Assembly (NCBI RefSeq): GCF_026898135.2
Contig: NZ_CP114035.2
Coordinates: 1,281,501 to 1,345,500, forward strand
DNA: 64,000 nucleotides
Direction: 5' to 3'
From: Pseudomonas fortuita
GTDB lineage: Bacteria > Pseudomonadota > Gammaproteobacteria > Pseudomonadales > Pseudomonadaceae
The first letter of the stretch is position 1; each line of letters opens with the position of its first letter. The notes beneath the pieces were generated by a model. It was not told the DNA's origin, made no database searches, and worked only from the letters and a program-made list of their open reading frames with translations. The translations under genes and the position numbers were made by a program. Shown one piece after another: positions 46,801-56,673 of the stretch.

Positions 46801-49800
46801 GCATGGCGCGCAGGGCCGCCGGCTTGACCGGTTTGGCCAGGTAATCCAGGCCTGAGGCATGCACCATGGCGATGGTTTCCTTGCTGCCGTCGGCGCTGAT
46901 CACCACGCCTGGCACCGGCTCGCCCAGGCGCGCACGTAGCCAGCCCATCAGCCCGGTACCGGTCTCGCCGTCATCCAGGTGGTAGTCCACCAGCGCCAGA
47001 TGGGGGCGCATGCCCTTGGCCAGCAGGGCTTCGCATTCGGCCTGGTTGCGCGCGGTCCATACCTGGCAGCCCCAGCGGCTGAGCAGGCTGTTCATGCCAA
47101 TCAGGATGCTGTCTTCGTTGTCCACGCACAGCACTTGCAGCCCCGCCAGTGGCTGGCCGCCCTGTTGTTCTGCGGGGGCGCTTGGCGCCGGGGCGGCCTG
47201 GCGGGCAATCGGCACGCTGACGCGGAACACCGTGCCCTTGCCCGGCCACGAGCGCACTTGCAGCGGGTGCCCCAGCACCCGGCACAGGCCGTCGGCAATC
47301 GCCAGGCCCAGGCCCAGGCCTTTTTCGGCGCGTGTCTGGTGGCTGTCCAGGCGCTTGAACTCCTGGAAGATCACTTGCAGCTTGTCGTCGGCGATGCCCG
47401 GGCCACGGTCCCACACCTCCAGCCACAGCCGCTCGCCCTGGCGGCGCGCGCCCAGCAGGATCGGGCTCTTGCCGTAGCGCAGGGCATTGGTAAGGAAGTT
47501 CTGCAGTACCCGACGCAACAGCTTCATGTCGCTGTCTACCCGCAGCCGGCTGCCACGCAGGCGGAACTCCAGGCCTTTCTCGGCCGCCAGTACCTTGAAC
47601 TCGGCACCCAGCGTGTCGAACAGTTCGTTGAGGGCGAAGGGCTTGGCGTCAGGGGTGATCTTGCCGTTTTCAAGGCGCGAGATGTCCAGCAGGTCGCTGA
47701 TCAGCTCTTCGGCCGAGCGCAGCGAACTGTCCATGTGCTGTACCAATTGCTGGGCCTCTTCGTTCATGCCCTCGGCCTGCTGCGACAAGGCGGCGGAGAA
47801 CAGCCGAGCGGCGTTCAGGGGTTGCATCAGGTCATGGCTGACCGCCGCCAGGAAACGGGTCTTGGACTTGCTTACCGCTTCGGCCTGGCTCTTGGCTTCG
47901 GACAACGCCTGGTTCAGTTGCGACAGTTCGTGGGTGCGCTCGGCCACCCGTTGTTCCAGGCCTTCGTTGGCATCGCGCAGGGCCTGCTCGGCCTCACGGA
48001 ACGGGGTGATGTCGGTGAAACTCATGACGAAGCCGCCCCCCGGCATCGGGTTACCGATCAGCTCGATCACCCGGCCATTGGGGAACAGCCGTTCGGAAGA
48101 ATGCGCGCGGCCTTGGCGCATCCAGTGCAGGCGCCGCGCCACATGCACCTGTGCTTCGCCCGGGCCGCACAGGCCACGCTCGGCGTTGTAGCGGATGATG
48201 TCGGCAATCGGCCGGCCCACGCTGATCAGCCCGTCGGGGTAGTTGAACAGCTCCAGGTAGCGACGGTTCCAGGCCACCAGGTGCAGGTTCTGGTCGACCA
48301 CGCTGATGCCCTGGTTGATGTTTTCGATGGCGCCCTGCAGCAACGCGCGGTTGAACTGCAGTACCTCGCTGGCTTCGTCGGCGATGCGTACCACGTCTTC
48401 CAGCTGCATGTCGCGGCCTTCGATGGCCGCCTTGACCACGGCGCGGGTCGACGAGGTTCCGAGCACCCCGGCCAGTAGGCGCTCGGTGTGCTCGATCCAG
48501 TCGCCGTCGGCATTCTGGTTGGGGTTGAAGCCCTTGCCCTGGCGGTAGGCGAAGCGGATGAAGCTCTGCCGGGCGCGCTCCTCGCCAACAAAACGCGACG
48601 CCAGGGTCAGCAGGTCGTCGATCTGCACCGCCAGCAATGGCTTGCTGCTGGGGCGGGCGCTGGTCTGCTGGCCGATGAAGCGGCCGGCTTGCCAGTGTTC
48701 GGAAACCCGTGTACGCGACAGTACCGAGACCCAGGCGAACAGGGTGAAGTTGCCCGCCAGGGAAAGCACCACCCCTTGTGTCAGCGGGCTTATTGGCAGG
48801 CCCAGTGGGTTGCCATGCAGCCAGGCCAGCCCCGGGAACAGCTGCAGCGGCCAGCCCAGGCTATGCGCGGCAATCGGCAGCACCAAGGTGTAGAACCACA
48901 GGAAGATGCCTGCCGCGAGGCCGGCGAACACGCCGCGGCGGTTGGCCTGCTTCCAGTACAGCGCGCCGAGCATGGCCGGGGTGAGCTGGGTGACGGCGGC
49001 AAAGGCGATCTGGCCGATGGTCGCCAGGCTAGCGGTAGAGCCCAGCAGGCGATAACTGACGTAGGCCAGCAGCAGGATCACCACAATGGTTACCCGACGC
49101 ACCGAGAGCATCCAGTGGCGGAAGGCCTCGAACGGCCGCTCGGCGTTGTTGCGGCGCAGCAGCCAGGGCAGCAACATGTCGTTGGAGACCATGGTCGACA
49201 GCGCCACCGCCTCGACGATGACCATGCCGGTGGCTGCCGAAGCGCCGCCAATGAACGCCAGCAGGGCCAGGCTCGGGTGCGCCTCGGCCAACGGCAGGCT
49301 GATGACGAACGAGTCGGAAATCACCGTGCCCGGCAGCAGCATCTGCCCGGCCAGGGCAATCGGCACCACGAACAGCGCGGCCAGCGCCAGGTACATCGGA
49401 AACACCCAGCGCGCCAGGCGCATGTCCTGGGGTTCGATGTTCTCTACCACGGTGACGTGGAACTGCCGGGGCAGGCAGATGATCGCCATCATCGCCACCG
49501 CGGTTTGCACCACCATAGACGGCCAGTTGACGGTTTCTTGCCAATAGGCCTGCAAGTGGATCGACTGGCGTGCCTGGCTGAACAGGTCGTCGAAGCCGTC
49601 ATACAGGTTGAACACCACGAAAATGCCCACGGCCAGGAAGGCCAGCAACTTGATCAGCGATTCGAAGGCAATCGCCAGCACCATGCCACGGTGGTGTTCG
49701 GTCACGTCCAGGCTGCGGGTGCCGAACACGATGGCGAACAGTGCCAGCACCAGGGACACCACCAGCGCGGTGTCCTGCACGCGGGTGCCGGTGGCGTCCG

Positions 49801-50251
49801 CGTTGGCCCCGATCAGCAGGTTGACCCCCAGCACGATGCCTTTGAGCTGCAGGGCAATGTACGGCAACACGCCGACCAGGCAGATCAGCGCCACCACCAC
49901 CGCCAGGGTTTGCGACTTGCCATAGCGTGCGGCGATGAAGTCGGCGATTGAGGTAATGTTCTGCTGTTTGCTGATCAGCACCATCTTCTGCAGCACCCAG
50001 GGCGCGAAGATCAGCAGCAGCACCGGGCCCAGGTAGATCGGCAGGAATGCCCAAAGCTGTTCGGCGGCCTGGCCGACGGCGCCGAAGAAGGTCCAGCTGG
50101 TGCAGTAAACGGCCAGCGACAGACTGTACACCCAGGCACGCAGCTTCGGCGGCAACGGCGTGCTGCGGCGGTCGCCGTAAAAGGCGATGGCGAACATGAC
50201 GGCCATATAGGCCAGGGCGACCACGGCGATCAGCCCGCTGGACAACGACAT
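46772..50251 (-). CDS. Transporter-linked hybrid sensor kinase, MxtR/CrbS-like
   Basis: The 1159-residue protein fuses a sodium/solute-symporter-like region (residues 1-510, about 13 helices, with ADFIAARYGKSQ near 105) to a PAS domain (about 640-760), a coiled coil, HisKA with His806 in AVSHDLMQPLNAARL, an ATPase domain, and a C-terminal receiver with Asp1089 in LVDYHLDDGETG. This architecture is that of CrbS/MxtR, which controls acetate and carbon-source use together with a LuxR-type regulator (CrbR/ErdR). That regulator is not in this window. Start at 50251. Confidence 0.88.
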   Translation of the reverse strand: MSLSSGLIAVVALAYMAVMFAIAFYGDRRSTPLPPKLRAWVYSLSLAVYCTSWTFFGAVGQAAEQLWAFLPIYLGPVLLLIFAPWVLQKMVLISKQQNITSIADFIAARYGKSQTLAVVVALICLVGVLPYIALQLKGIVLGVNLLIGANADATGTRVQDTALVVSLVLALFAIVFGTRSLDVTEHHRGMVLAIAFESLIKLLAFLAVGIFVVFNLYDGFDDLFSQARQSIHLQAYWQETVNWPSMVVQTAVAMMAIICLPRQFHVTVVENIEPQDMRLARWVFPMYLALAALFVVPIALAGQMLLPGTVISDSFVISLPLAEAHPSLALLAFIGGASAATGMVIVEAVALSTMVSNDMLLPWLLRRNNAERPFEAFRHWMLSVRRVTIVVILLLAYVSYRLLGSTASLATIGQIAFAAVTQLTPAMLGALYWKQANRRGVFAGLAAGIFLWFYTLVLPIAAHSLGWPLQLFPGLAWLHGNPLGLPISPLTQGVVLSLAGNFTLFAWVSVLSRTRVSEHWQAGRFIGQQTSARPSSKPLLAVQIDDLLTLASRFVGEERARQSFIRFAYRQGKGFNPNQNADGDWIEHTERLLAGVLGTSSTRAVVKAAIEGRDMQLEDVVRIADEASEVLQFNRALLQGAIENINQGISVVDQNLHLVAWNRRYLELFNYPDGLISVGRPIADIIRYNAERGLCGPGEAQVHVARRLHWMRQGRAHSSERLFPNGRVIELIGNPMPGGGFVMSFTDITPFREAEQALRDANEGLEQRVAERTHELSQLNQALSEAKSQAEAVSKSKTRFLAAVSHDLMQPLNAARLFSAALSQQAEGMNEEAQQLVQHMDSSLRSAEELISDLLDISRLENGKITPDAKPFALNELFDTLGAEFKVLAAEKGLEFRLRGSRLRVDSDMKLLRRVLQNFLTNALRYGKSPILLGARRQGERLWLEVWDRGPGIADDKLQVIFQEFKRLDSHQTRAEKGLGLGLAIADGLCRVLGHPLQVRSWPGKGTVFRVSVPIARQAAPAPSAPAEQQGGQPLAGLQVLCVDNEDSILIGMNSLLSRWGCQVWTARNQAECEALLAKGMRPHLALVDYHLDDGETGTGLMGWLRARLGEPVPGVVISADGSKETIAMVHASGLDYLAKPVKPAALRAMLNRHLSQVQ

Positions 50252-50376
50252 GAAAACTCCGAAGCAAAAAAGATAACGCGGTCCCGATCAACCAGTCTGG
50301 CACGCAGGTGCAGCTTCGTCAGCGCAGACCATGGTTGTAGGCGAGAGCTTGCTCGCGATTGATCTGAAACAAAACA

Positions 50377-51555
50377 TCATTTTTTTCGGGTGCCCAACCC
50401 GTAAAACACCCCCGCCAGCAACACCGACAACACCAGCAGGTAGAAAATTGCCCCCGGCCAAAGGTGCACCAGGGCAAACCCCACCATCACCGGCCCCAGC
50501 GCCGCCCCGAGGTTGGACAGGTTCTGCGCGCCGTAATACACCCCGCGCAAGTGCTCCGGCGCGATCAGGTCGATGAACATGTATTCGGCAGGGATCACGA
50601 TGATCTCGCCCAGGGTGAACACCAGCATCGCCAGGCACCACGCCAGCACCGAGCCTGCCAGCGAAAAGCCCAGCAGCCCGGCGATGAACAGGGCCATGCC
50701 GGCCAGCAACCAGGGCATCAGGTGCTGGCGGCTGATGCGCCGGCCAATCAGGTACTGCAGGGCAATCACCGTCACTGCGTTGGTGGTGACCAGGTAGCCG
50801 ACCAGCCGCGCCGCCTCCGTCGGGCTGCTGGTGACCACCAGGTACTGCGACAGGTAGGCGGTGAATTGGCCGAACACCACCGCGCTGAGCACCCCGCCCA
50901 AGGTGAAATACACCAGCCGGCGGTCACGCGCCAGCCCCAGCGCCACCTGGCCGAAGCCGGCCGCAGGCTTGTCCGGTGCGCTCGCCTGCAGGTCACGGTC
51001 GCCAAGGCGCCAGTAGGCCAGGCACATGCCCAGGCCTAGCAGGGCCGAGGCGATGAACGGCATGTGGTCGTCCAGTTCCAGCATGGCGACCCCCAGCAGC
51101 GGGCCGGCGGCGTAGCCGACGTTGCTGAGGGTGTACTTGATGGCGAACACCTCGGCCCGCGCTTCCACTGGCAGCAAGGCACAGAAGCCTGCCTTGGCGG
51201 CGATGTCGACCACTGCAAGCGCCAGGTTGATCAGCACCAGGCACAAAAAGAACAATAGCGCCGATTCACTGACGACCGCGGCGACGAAGGCCAGGGCGAA
51301 CAGCAGGGTGCTGGCGCTGACCAGCGTGTGGTTGCGCACGGTGTCGACCAGGTGGCCACCATACAGGCTCAGCAGCGAGGCGATGATCAGCGCGCCACCG
51401 ATCAGCAGGCCGATCTGGCTGATCGGCAGCTGGAAGTTGTCGGCCAGGTACACCACCAGGTAGGGCAGGGTGAGGGCGCGGGCGACAGTGAGGGTGAACG
51501 TGGTCAGCAGCAGCAGGCGTACGGTGTGCGGGTAGCGTTTCAGGGCAGCTAGCAT
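50377..51555 (-). CDS. MFS transporter, drug-efflux type
   Basis: The 392-residue protein has twelve hydrophobic helices. The loop 2-3 motif is GGHLVDTVRNHTLV near residue 60, and FTLTVARALTLPYLVVYLAD opens helix 1. The sequence resembles the MdtH/YceL-like efflux group. I start at the ATG at 51555; longer upstream frames overlap the divergent promoter. It is divergent from the acyltransferase gene with 184 bases between starts. Confidence 0.87.
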   Translation of the reverse strand: MLAALKRYPHTVRLLLLTTFTLTVARALTLPYLVVYLADNFQLPISQIGLLIGGALIIASLLSLYGGHLVDTVRNHTLVSASTLLFALAFVAAVVSESALLFFLCLVLINLALAVVDIAAKAGFCALLPVEARAEVFAIKYTLSNVGYAAGPLLGVAMLELDDHMPFIASALLGLGMCLAYWRLGDRDLQASAPDKPAAGFGQVALGLARDRRLVYFTLGGVLSAVVFGQFTAYLSQYLVVTSSPTEAARLVGYLVTTNAVTVIALQYLIGRRISRQHLMPWLLAGMALFIAGLLGFSLAGSVLAWCLAMLVFTLGEIIVIPAEYMFIDLIAPEHLRGVYYGAQNLSNLGAALGPVMVGFALVHLWPGAIFYLLVLSVLLAGVFYGLGTRKK

Positions 51556-51739
51556 TACCACGTCCTTGTTGTTCTGGTTTGCCGGGCACAAGCATAAGCC
51601 ACATGTGGCCTCGGCAGGAGTGCCCCGGCTGCTTCTGCAAAAAGCGTGTAGGCTTGCCAGCCAAGGCATTTGCCATGCAGATTTGTGGCCTGACGTGCCC
51701 GGCGCGCCTCCAATTGAAAAGCCCTCAGGACCAAGGACG

Positions 51740-53617
51740 ATGAGTCACTCCTCGCAATTCACCTTGCTCGGCAAGCGGCGCTTCCTGCCGTTTTTCATCA
51801 CCCAGTCGCTGGGTGCCTTCAACGACAACCTGTTCAAACAATCGCTGATCCTCGCGATCCTGTTCAAGCTCAGTCTTGGTGACGGTGACCGTTCGATCTG
51901 GGTCAACCTGTGCGCCTTGCTGTTCATTCTGCCGTTCTTTCTGTTCTCGGCGCTGGGCGGGCAGTTTGGTGAGAAGTTCGCCAAGGACGCGCTTATCCGT
52001 GCGATCAAGCTGGCCGAGATCGTCATCATGGCAATCGGTGCGCTCGGTTTCATCACCAACCACCTGGCGCTGATGCTGGTGGCGCTGTTCGGCATGGGAA
52101 CCCACTCGGCGCTGTTCGGCCCGGTGAAGTACTCGATCCTGCCGCAGGCCCTGCGCGAGCAGGAGTTGGTCGGCGGCAACGGGCTGGTGGAAACCGGCAC
52201 GTTCCTCGCCATCCTTGCCGGCACCATCGGTGCCGGGGTCATGATGTCGGCCGACAGCTATGCCACGGTAGTGGCCGGCGGTGTGGTCGGCACTGCGGTG
52301 CTCGGCTACCTGGCCAGCCGCTGGATCCCGCGGGCCGCTGCCGCCTCGCCGAACATGGCGCTGGACTGGAACATCTTCAGGCAGTCGTGGGCAATTCTGC
52401 GCATGGGCCTGGGGCAGCCGCCCGCTGTGTCGCGCTCGATCGTGGGTAACTCGTGGTTCTGGTTTGTCGGGGCCATCTACCTCACGCAGATCCCGGCCTA
52501 TGCCAAAGACTGGCTGCACGGCGATGGCACGGTGGTGACCTTGGTGCTGACGCTGTTCTCGGTGGGCATCGCCTTGGGTTCGTTGCTATGCGAACGGCTT
52601 AGCGGGCGCAAGGTGGAGATCGGCCTGGTGCCGTTCGGCTCGTTCGGCCTGACCCTGTTCGGCCTGCTTTGGTGGTGGCACTCCGGCGATGTGCCGGTTG
52701 CAGCGGCGTCGCACGACTGGCTGGCGCTGCTGGGCATGGGCCAGGCCTGGTGGATTCTGCTGTCGATCGTCGGCCTGGGCGTGTTCGGTGGCTTCTACAT
52801 TGTGCCGCTGTATGCGCTGATTCAGGCCCGCACGGCCGAAGACCAGCGCGCCCGGGTGATTGCGGCCAACAACATCCTCAATGCCTTGTTCATGGTGGTG
52901 TCGGCGGTGCTTACCATCATCCTGATGGGGATTGCCGAGCTGAGCATCCCGCAGCTGTTCCTGGTGGTGTCGCTGCTTAATATCGCGGTCAACGCCTACA
53001 TCTTCAGGATCGTGCCCGAGTTCACCATGCGCTTCCTGATCTGGCTGCTCAGCCATTCGATGTACCGCGTGCAGCACCGCGACCTTGAGCGCATCCCCGA
53101 CGAAGGCGCGGCGCTGCTGGTGTGCAACCACGTGTCGTTCGTTGATGCATTGCTGCTGGGCGGAGCAATCCGCCGGCCGATCCGCTTTGTGATGTATTAC
53201 AAGATCTACAACCTGCCAGTGCTCAACTTCGTGTTCCGCACCGCAGGCGCCATCCCGATTGCCGGGCGCAGTGAAGACCCCGCCACCTACGAGCGGGCTT
53301 TCGCACGCATTGCCGGGTACCTGGCTGCTGGTGAGCTGGTGTGCATCTTCCCGGAGGGCAAGTTGACCGGCGATGGCGAGATCGATGTGTTCAAAGGCGG
53401 CGTCAAGCGCATCCTCGAAGAAACGCCGGTGCCGGTGATTCCGCTGGCTTTGCAGGGGTTGTGGGGCAGTTTCTTCAGCCGTGACCCGGCCAAGGGCTTT
53501 TTCAGGCGCCTGTGGTCGCGGGTAACCATTGTGGCGGGCGCTGCCATCCCGGTGGAGGCAGCGCAGCCTGAGCTGTTGCGCGAGCAGGTCAGCCGCCTGC
53601 GCGGTGACCTGCGCTAG
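51740..53617 (+). CDS. MFS-acyltransferase fusion (LplT/Aas-like)
   Basis: The 625-residue protein joins an MFS domain (1-415, with FITQSLGAFNDNLFKQSL, typical of lysophospholipid transporter LplT) to a PlsC-type acyltransferase (about 440-625). The acyltransferase motif NHVSFVD is near residue 462 and PEGKLTGDGE near 542. In E. coli LplT flips lysophospholipid that Aas re-acylates, so the fusion would do flipping and acylation in one protein. It lacks the acyl-ACP synthetase part of Aas. AAGGAC lies before the ATG at 51740. Confidence 0.88.
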   Translation: MSHSSQFTLLGKRRFLPFFITQSLGAFNDNLFKQSLILAILFKLSLGDGDRSIWVNLCALLFILPFFLFSALGGQFGEKFAKDALIRAIKLAEIVIMAIGALGFITNHLALMLVALFGMGTHSALFGPVKYSILPQALREQELVGGNGLVETGTFLAILAGTIGAGVMMSADSYATVVAGGVVGTAVLGYLASRWIPRAAAASPNMALDWNIFRQSWAILRMGLGQPPAVSRSIVGNSWFWFVGAIYLTQIPAYAKDWLHGDGTVVTLVLTLFSVGIALGSLLCERLSGRKVEIGLVPFGSFGLTLFGLLWWWHSGDVPVAAASHDWLALLGMGQAWWILLSIVGLGVFGGFYIVPLYALIQARTAEDQRARVIAANNILNALFMVVSAVLTIILMGIAELSIPQLFLVVSLLNIAVNAYIFRIVPEFTMRFLIWLLSHSMYRVQHRDLERIPDEGAALLVCNHVSFVDALLLGGAIRRPIRFVMYYKIYNLPVLNFVFRTAGAIPIAGRSEDPATYERAFARIAGYLAAGELVCIFPEGKLTGDGEIDVFKGGVKRILEETPVPVIPLALQGLWGSFFSRDPAKGFFRRLWSRVTIVAGAAIPVEAAQPELLREQVSRLRGDLR

Positions 53618-53627
53618 CCAGGCAGGG

Positions 53628-53945
53628 TCAGCTGGCGCTGACTTTCAGGCCGACAAGGCCGCAGACGATCAGCGCCACACTGACCAGACGTACCAAGGCC
53701 ATGGACTCGCCGAACAGGATGATCCCGGCGATGACAGTGCCGACTGCGCCAACACCGGTCCAGATGGCATAGGCGGTGCCCAGCGGCAGTTCTTTCATGG
53801 CCAGGCCGAGCAAGCCCAGGCTGATGACCATGGCGCCGACCGTGAGTACGGTGGGAATCGGTTTACTGAAGCCGTCCGTGTATTTCAGGCCCACGGCCCA
53901 GCCGACCTCGAACAGGCCGGCGAAGAACAGGATGATCCAGGACAT
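53628..53945 (-). CDS. gdx: Guanidinium exporter, SMR family
   Basis: The 105-residue protein has four membrane helices and the conserved glutamate of helix 1 ([16 protein letters not shown], Glu13). The signature [19 protein letters not shown] near residue 62 is that of SugE/Gdx rather than EmrE. Gdx exports guanidinium in exchange for protons. A two-hairpin guanidine-II riboswitch lies directly upstream, which supports the function. Convergent with the acyltransferase gene. Confidence 0.93.
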   Translation of the reverse strand: MSWIILFFAGLFEVGWAVGLKYTDGFSKPIPTVLTVGAMVISLGLLGLAMKELPLGTAYAIWTGVGAVGTVIAGIILFGESMALVRLVSVALIVCGLVGLKVSAS

Positions 53946-53971
53946 GTGAGTGTCTCCATCGTTTAAATGAT

Positions 53972-54020
53972 GGGGCCGTCCCCGGAATGGTCACGCGGTG
54001 CGTCGTGAGGCCGTCCTCAC
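53972..54020 (-). promoter_or_regulatory. Guanidine-II (mini-ykkC) riboswitch
   Basis: Read on the minus strand, two hairpins with ACGG loops occur: GTGAGG-ACGG-CCTCAC at 54005-54020 and GGGG-ACGG-CCCC at 53972-53983, separated by 21 bases. The ACGR tetraloops are the hallmark of guanidine-II. A TGGAGA ribosome-binding site at 53953-53958 follows, seven bases from the gdx start. Guanidine should stabilise the hairpins and free the ribosome-binding site. Confidence 0.88.
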
Positions 54021-54066
54021 CGTGGGCACTATGGTGCACACCTGCAGGTTTCAGGGCAAGCCTGTG

Positions 54067-54163
54067 CCGGCCTCTTCGCGGGTAAACCCGCTCCCACAGG
54101 GACCGTATAAGTATCAAGCCTTGCGCAGCACCTGTGGGAGCGGGTGTACCCGCGAAGAGGCCC
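54067..54163. repeat. REP inverted pair
   Basis: Units at 54067-54101 and 54131-54163 match the full P. putida REP consensus closely. They lie between the exporter and symporter genes. Confidence 0.9.
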
Positions 54164-54176
54164 GCACAGGCAGACA

Positions 54177-55142
54177 TCAATGCTTGGCCGGTTCGATCCC
54201 TTCAGCCTCAGTCTCAGGCTCATCCATGCGCCGGAACCAGGTCGACAACAACGCCCCGGAAATATTGTGCCAAACGCTGAACAAAGCACTCGGCACCGCC
54301 GCCAGTGGCGAAAAGTGCGCCGCCGCCAGTGCCGCCCCCAGCCCGGAGTTCTGCATGCCCACCTCCAGCGCCAGCGACTTGCGCTGGGCCAGCGGCAGTT
54401 TGCACAGCTTGCCGGTCAGGTACCCCAGCAAATAGCCGAAGCTGTTGTGCAGCATCACCACCGCCATGATCAGCAGCCCCGACTCGGCGATTTTCGCTTG
54501 GCTGGCAGCCACCACCGCGCACACGATCATCACAATGCTCACCACCGACACCAGCGGCAGTACCTGCACCGCCGCCTGAACCCGGGCACCGAGCAGGCGC
54601 TGGGCCAGCACGCCGAGCACGATCGGCAGCATCACCAACTGCAAGATCGACCAGAACATGTCCATGAAGGACACCGGCAACCAGGCCGACGCCAGGAACC
54701 AGATCAGCGCCGGGGTCAGCAGCGGTGCCAGCAGGGTGGTTACTGCCGCGATCGCCACTGCCAGCGCCAGGTCTCCGCGGGACAGCCACACCATCACGTT
54801 GGATGCCGTGCCGCTCGGGCAGCAGCCGACCAGGATCACGCCCACGGCAATTTCCGGCGGCAGGTGGAACAGCTGGCACAGCAGCCAGGCCATGCCGGGC
54901 ATGATCACGAAGTGCGCGACGACCCCCAGCATCACCCGCCACGGCTGGCGGGCGAGGGCGGCGAAGTCGTCGAGCTTGAGGGTCAGCCCCATGCCGAACA
55001 TCACCAGCCCCAGAAGCGGCACAATGGCGACCTTCAGGGCGATGAACCATTGCGGTTGCAGAAAGGCCAGCACGGCAAACACCAGCACCCACAGGGCGAA
55101 GGTATTGCCGACAAAGCGGCTTAAGGCGGCGAGGGCGCGCAT
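54177..55142 (-). CDS. Bile-acid:sodium symporter family (BASS) transporter
   Basis: The 321-residue protein has about nine membrane helices. Motifs include MFGMGLTLKLDDF near residue 49, VGCCPSGTASNVMVWLSRGD near 105, and ALEVGMQNSGLGAALA near 260, which contribute the sodium and substrate sites in BASS proteins. Bacterial members carry pantoate, pyruvate-type acids or other organic anions. The substrate is not known here. The gene ends 14 bases from a REP pair. Confidence 0.88.
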   Translation of the reverse strand: MRALAALSRFVGNTFALWVLVFAVLAFLQPQWFIALKVAIVPLLGLVMFGMGLTLKLDDFAALARQPWRVMLGVVAHFVIMPGMAWLLCQLFHLPPEIAVGVILVGCCPSGTASNVMVWLSRGDLALAVAIAAVTTLLAPLLTPALIWFLASAWLPVSFMDMFWSILQLVMLPIVLGVLAQRLLGARVQAAVQVLPLVSVVSIVMIVCAVVAASQAKIAESGLLIMAVVMLHNSFGYLLGYLTGKLCKLPLAQRKSLALEVGMQNSGLGAALAAAHFSPLAAVPSALFSVWHNISGALLSTWFRRMDEPETEAEGIEPAKH

Positions 55143-55183
55143 GGGGCAATTCCTTTTCTTTTTATAGCACTATGAATCTTACT

Positions 55184-55279
55184 GGCCCCTTCGCGGGACA
55201 AGCCCGCTCCCACAGGTACATCACAGCCTTCAGGCATTGTGATGTACCTGTGGGAGCGGGCTTGTCCCGCGAAGGGGCC
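55184..55279. repeat. REP pair forming a 41-bp perfect inverted repeat
   Basis: The arms 55184-55224 and 55239-55279 are perfectly complementary over 41 bases, with a 14-base loop. The identity extends past the REP consensus on the inner side (TACATCAC / GTGATGTA). It separates the symporter gene from rdgC. Confidence 0.95.
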
Positions 55280-55329
55280 GATACTGGCTGAAGTTGTGCC
55301 TCAGGCCAGCACCAGTCCTTCAAACCACC

Positions 55330-56250
55330 TCAGACCCCTTGCGGAATTTCCTCCCCACCCAGCGCTTCGAACAGCGCCGGCAGGAATTCGGTAAAGGTCA
55401 TCATCATCAGCAGGAAGCTGGCATCGAACTGCTGCGCCGCCTCATCACCACCGTCCTGCTCGGCCTGCTCCTGCAGCAGCTCTTCGAACTTCAGGCGCTT
55501 GATTACCATTTTATCGTCCAGAATGAACGACAGCTTGTCTTGCCAGGCCAGGGCCAGCTGGGTTACCACCTTGCCAGTGCTCAGGTGCAGCTGAATCTCC
55601 TCGCCGGTCAGGTCCTGGCGCTTGCAACGCACGATGCCGCCGTCTTCGGCGGTGTCACGCAGTTCGCACTCGTCCAGTACATAGAAGCCTTCGGCGGTTT
55701 GCTGCGTTTTTACCCAGTCGGTCATGGTGGCGGTTGGCGCAACCTTCACCGTGGCCGGGCGCACCGGCAGCGAGCCCATCACTTCACGCAGGGTGGACAG
55801 CAGGTCTTCGGCACGCTTGGCACTCGCCGAGTTGACCAGGATCACACCCAGACGCGGGGCGATGGCGGCGAAGATCATCGAGCGGCGGATGAACGCACGC
55901 GGCAGGAAGGCCTGGATGATTTCGTCCTTGATCTGGTCGCGTTCTTTTTTATAGACCTTGCGCATCTGCTCGGTCTCGATCTCTTCGACCTTTTCCTTGA
56001 CCGCGTCGTTGACCACGCTGCCAGGCAGGATGCGTTCTTCCTTGCGGGCGGCAATCAGCAGGAACTCGCCGCTGACATGCACCAGAGGAGCGTCTTCGCC
56101 TTTGCCGAACGGCGCGACGAAACCATAGGTGGTCAGCTCCTGGCTGGCGCAGGGGCGGGCCGGCTTGCTGGCCAGTGCGGCTTCCAGCGCTTCAGGCTCG
56201 AACGGGACTTCCTGGGTCAGGCGGTAGGTCAGCAGGTTCTTGAACCACAT
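55330..56250 (-). CDS. rdgC: Recombination-associated protein RdgC
   Basis: RdgC forms a ring on DNA and inhibits RecA. The 306-residue protein has the N-terminal [17 protein letters not shown], central [19 protein letters not shown] and DIAP-like segments, and the C-terminal [18 protein letters not shown] and [10 protein letters not shown] regions typical of the family. Start at the ATG at 56250 with GGAGAGTTACC upstream. Confidence 0.95.
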   Translation of the reverse strand: MWFKNLLTYRLTQEVPFEPEALEAALASKPARPCASQELTTYGFVAPFGKGEDAPLVHVSGEFLLIAARKEERILPGSVVNDAVKEKVEEIETEQMRKVYKKERDQIKDEIIQAFLPRAFIRRSMIFAAIAPRLGVILVNSASAKRAEDLLSTLREVMGSLPVRPATVKVAPTATMTDWVKTQQTAEGFYVLDECELRDTAEDGGIVRCKRQDLTGEEIQLHLSTGKVVTQLALAWQDKLSFILDDKMVIKRLKFEELLQEQAEQDGGDEAAQQFDASFLLMMMTFTEFLPALFEALGGEEIPQGV

Positions 56251-56416
56251 GAGGGGTAACTCTCCTTAATGCATAAGGCGGGCATTATTCTCCGAGCGGA
56301 GCTCTGAGGCCAACCCTGTCAGAGGGCCAGCAGTGGCTTCTGCATAAAAGAAACAACCGGCAACGCTAGGTCTTTGAAAGGCATGAGGTTTTTTTTGAAA
56401 AAAGTTTAAAAAGTGC

Positions 56417-56445
56417 TTGCCAGGGTGCGGGGTCGTCCGTAGAAT
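56417..56445 (+). promoter_or_regulatory. tRNA promoter, cassette 1
   Basis: A sigma70-type promoter: TTGCCA at 56417-56422 and TAGAAT at 56440-56445 with a 17-base spacer and a GC-rich discriminator (GCGCGCC), as expected for stable RNA promoters under stringent control. Confidence 0.85.
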
Positions 56446-56465
56446 GCGCGCCACACCGAGACGAA

Positions 56466-56541
56466 GGGTGATTAGCTCAGCCGGGAGAGCATCTGCCTTA
56501 CAAGCAGAGGGTCGGCGGTTCGATCCCGTCATCACCCACCA
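56466..56541 (+). tRNA. tRNA-Val(TAC), copy 1
   Basis: The 76-base gene has acceptor arms GGGTGAT / ATCACCC with encoded ACCA, anticodon TAC in CCTTACAAGC, and TPsiC GGTTCGATCC. It is followed 13 bases later by tRNA-Asp. Confidence 0.97.
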
Positions 56542-56554
56542 CTCGATGTATAGC

Positions 56555-56631
56555 GCAGCGGTAGTTCAGTCGGTTAGAATACCGGCCTGTCACGCCGGGG
56601 GTCGCGGGTTCGAGTCCCGTCCGCTGCGCCA
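56555..56631 (+). tRNA. tRNA-Asp(GTC), copy 1
   Basis: The 77-base gene has acceptor arms GCAGCGG / CCGCTGC with encoded GCCA, anticodon GTC in CCTGTCACGC and TPsiC GGTTCGAGTCC. Confidence 0.97.
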
Positions 56632-56673
56632 TATTCCACTTCCAGGGCCCACTGAACACCCGGAAGTAACAGA

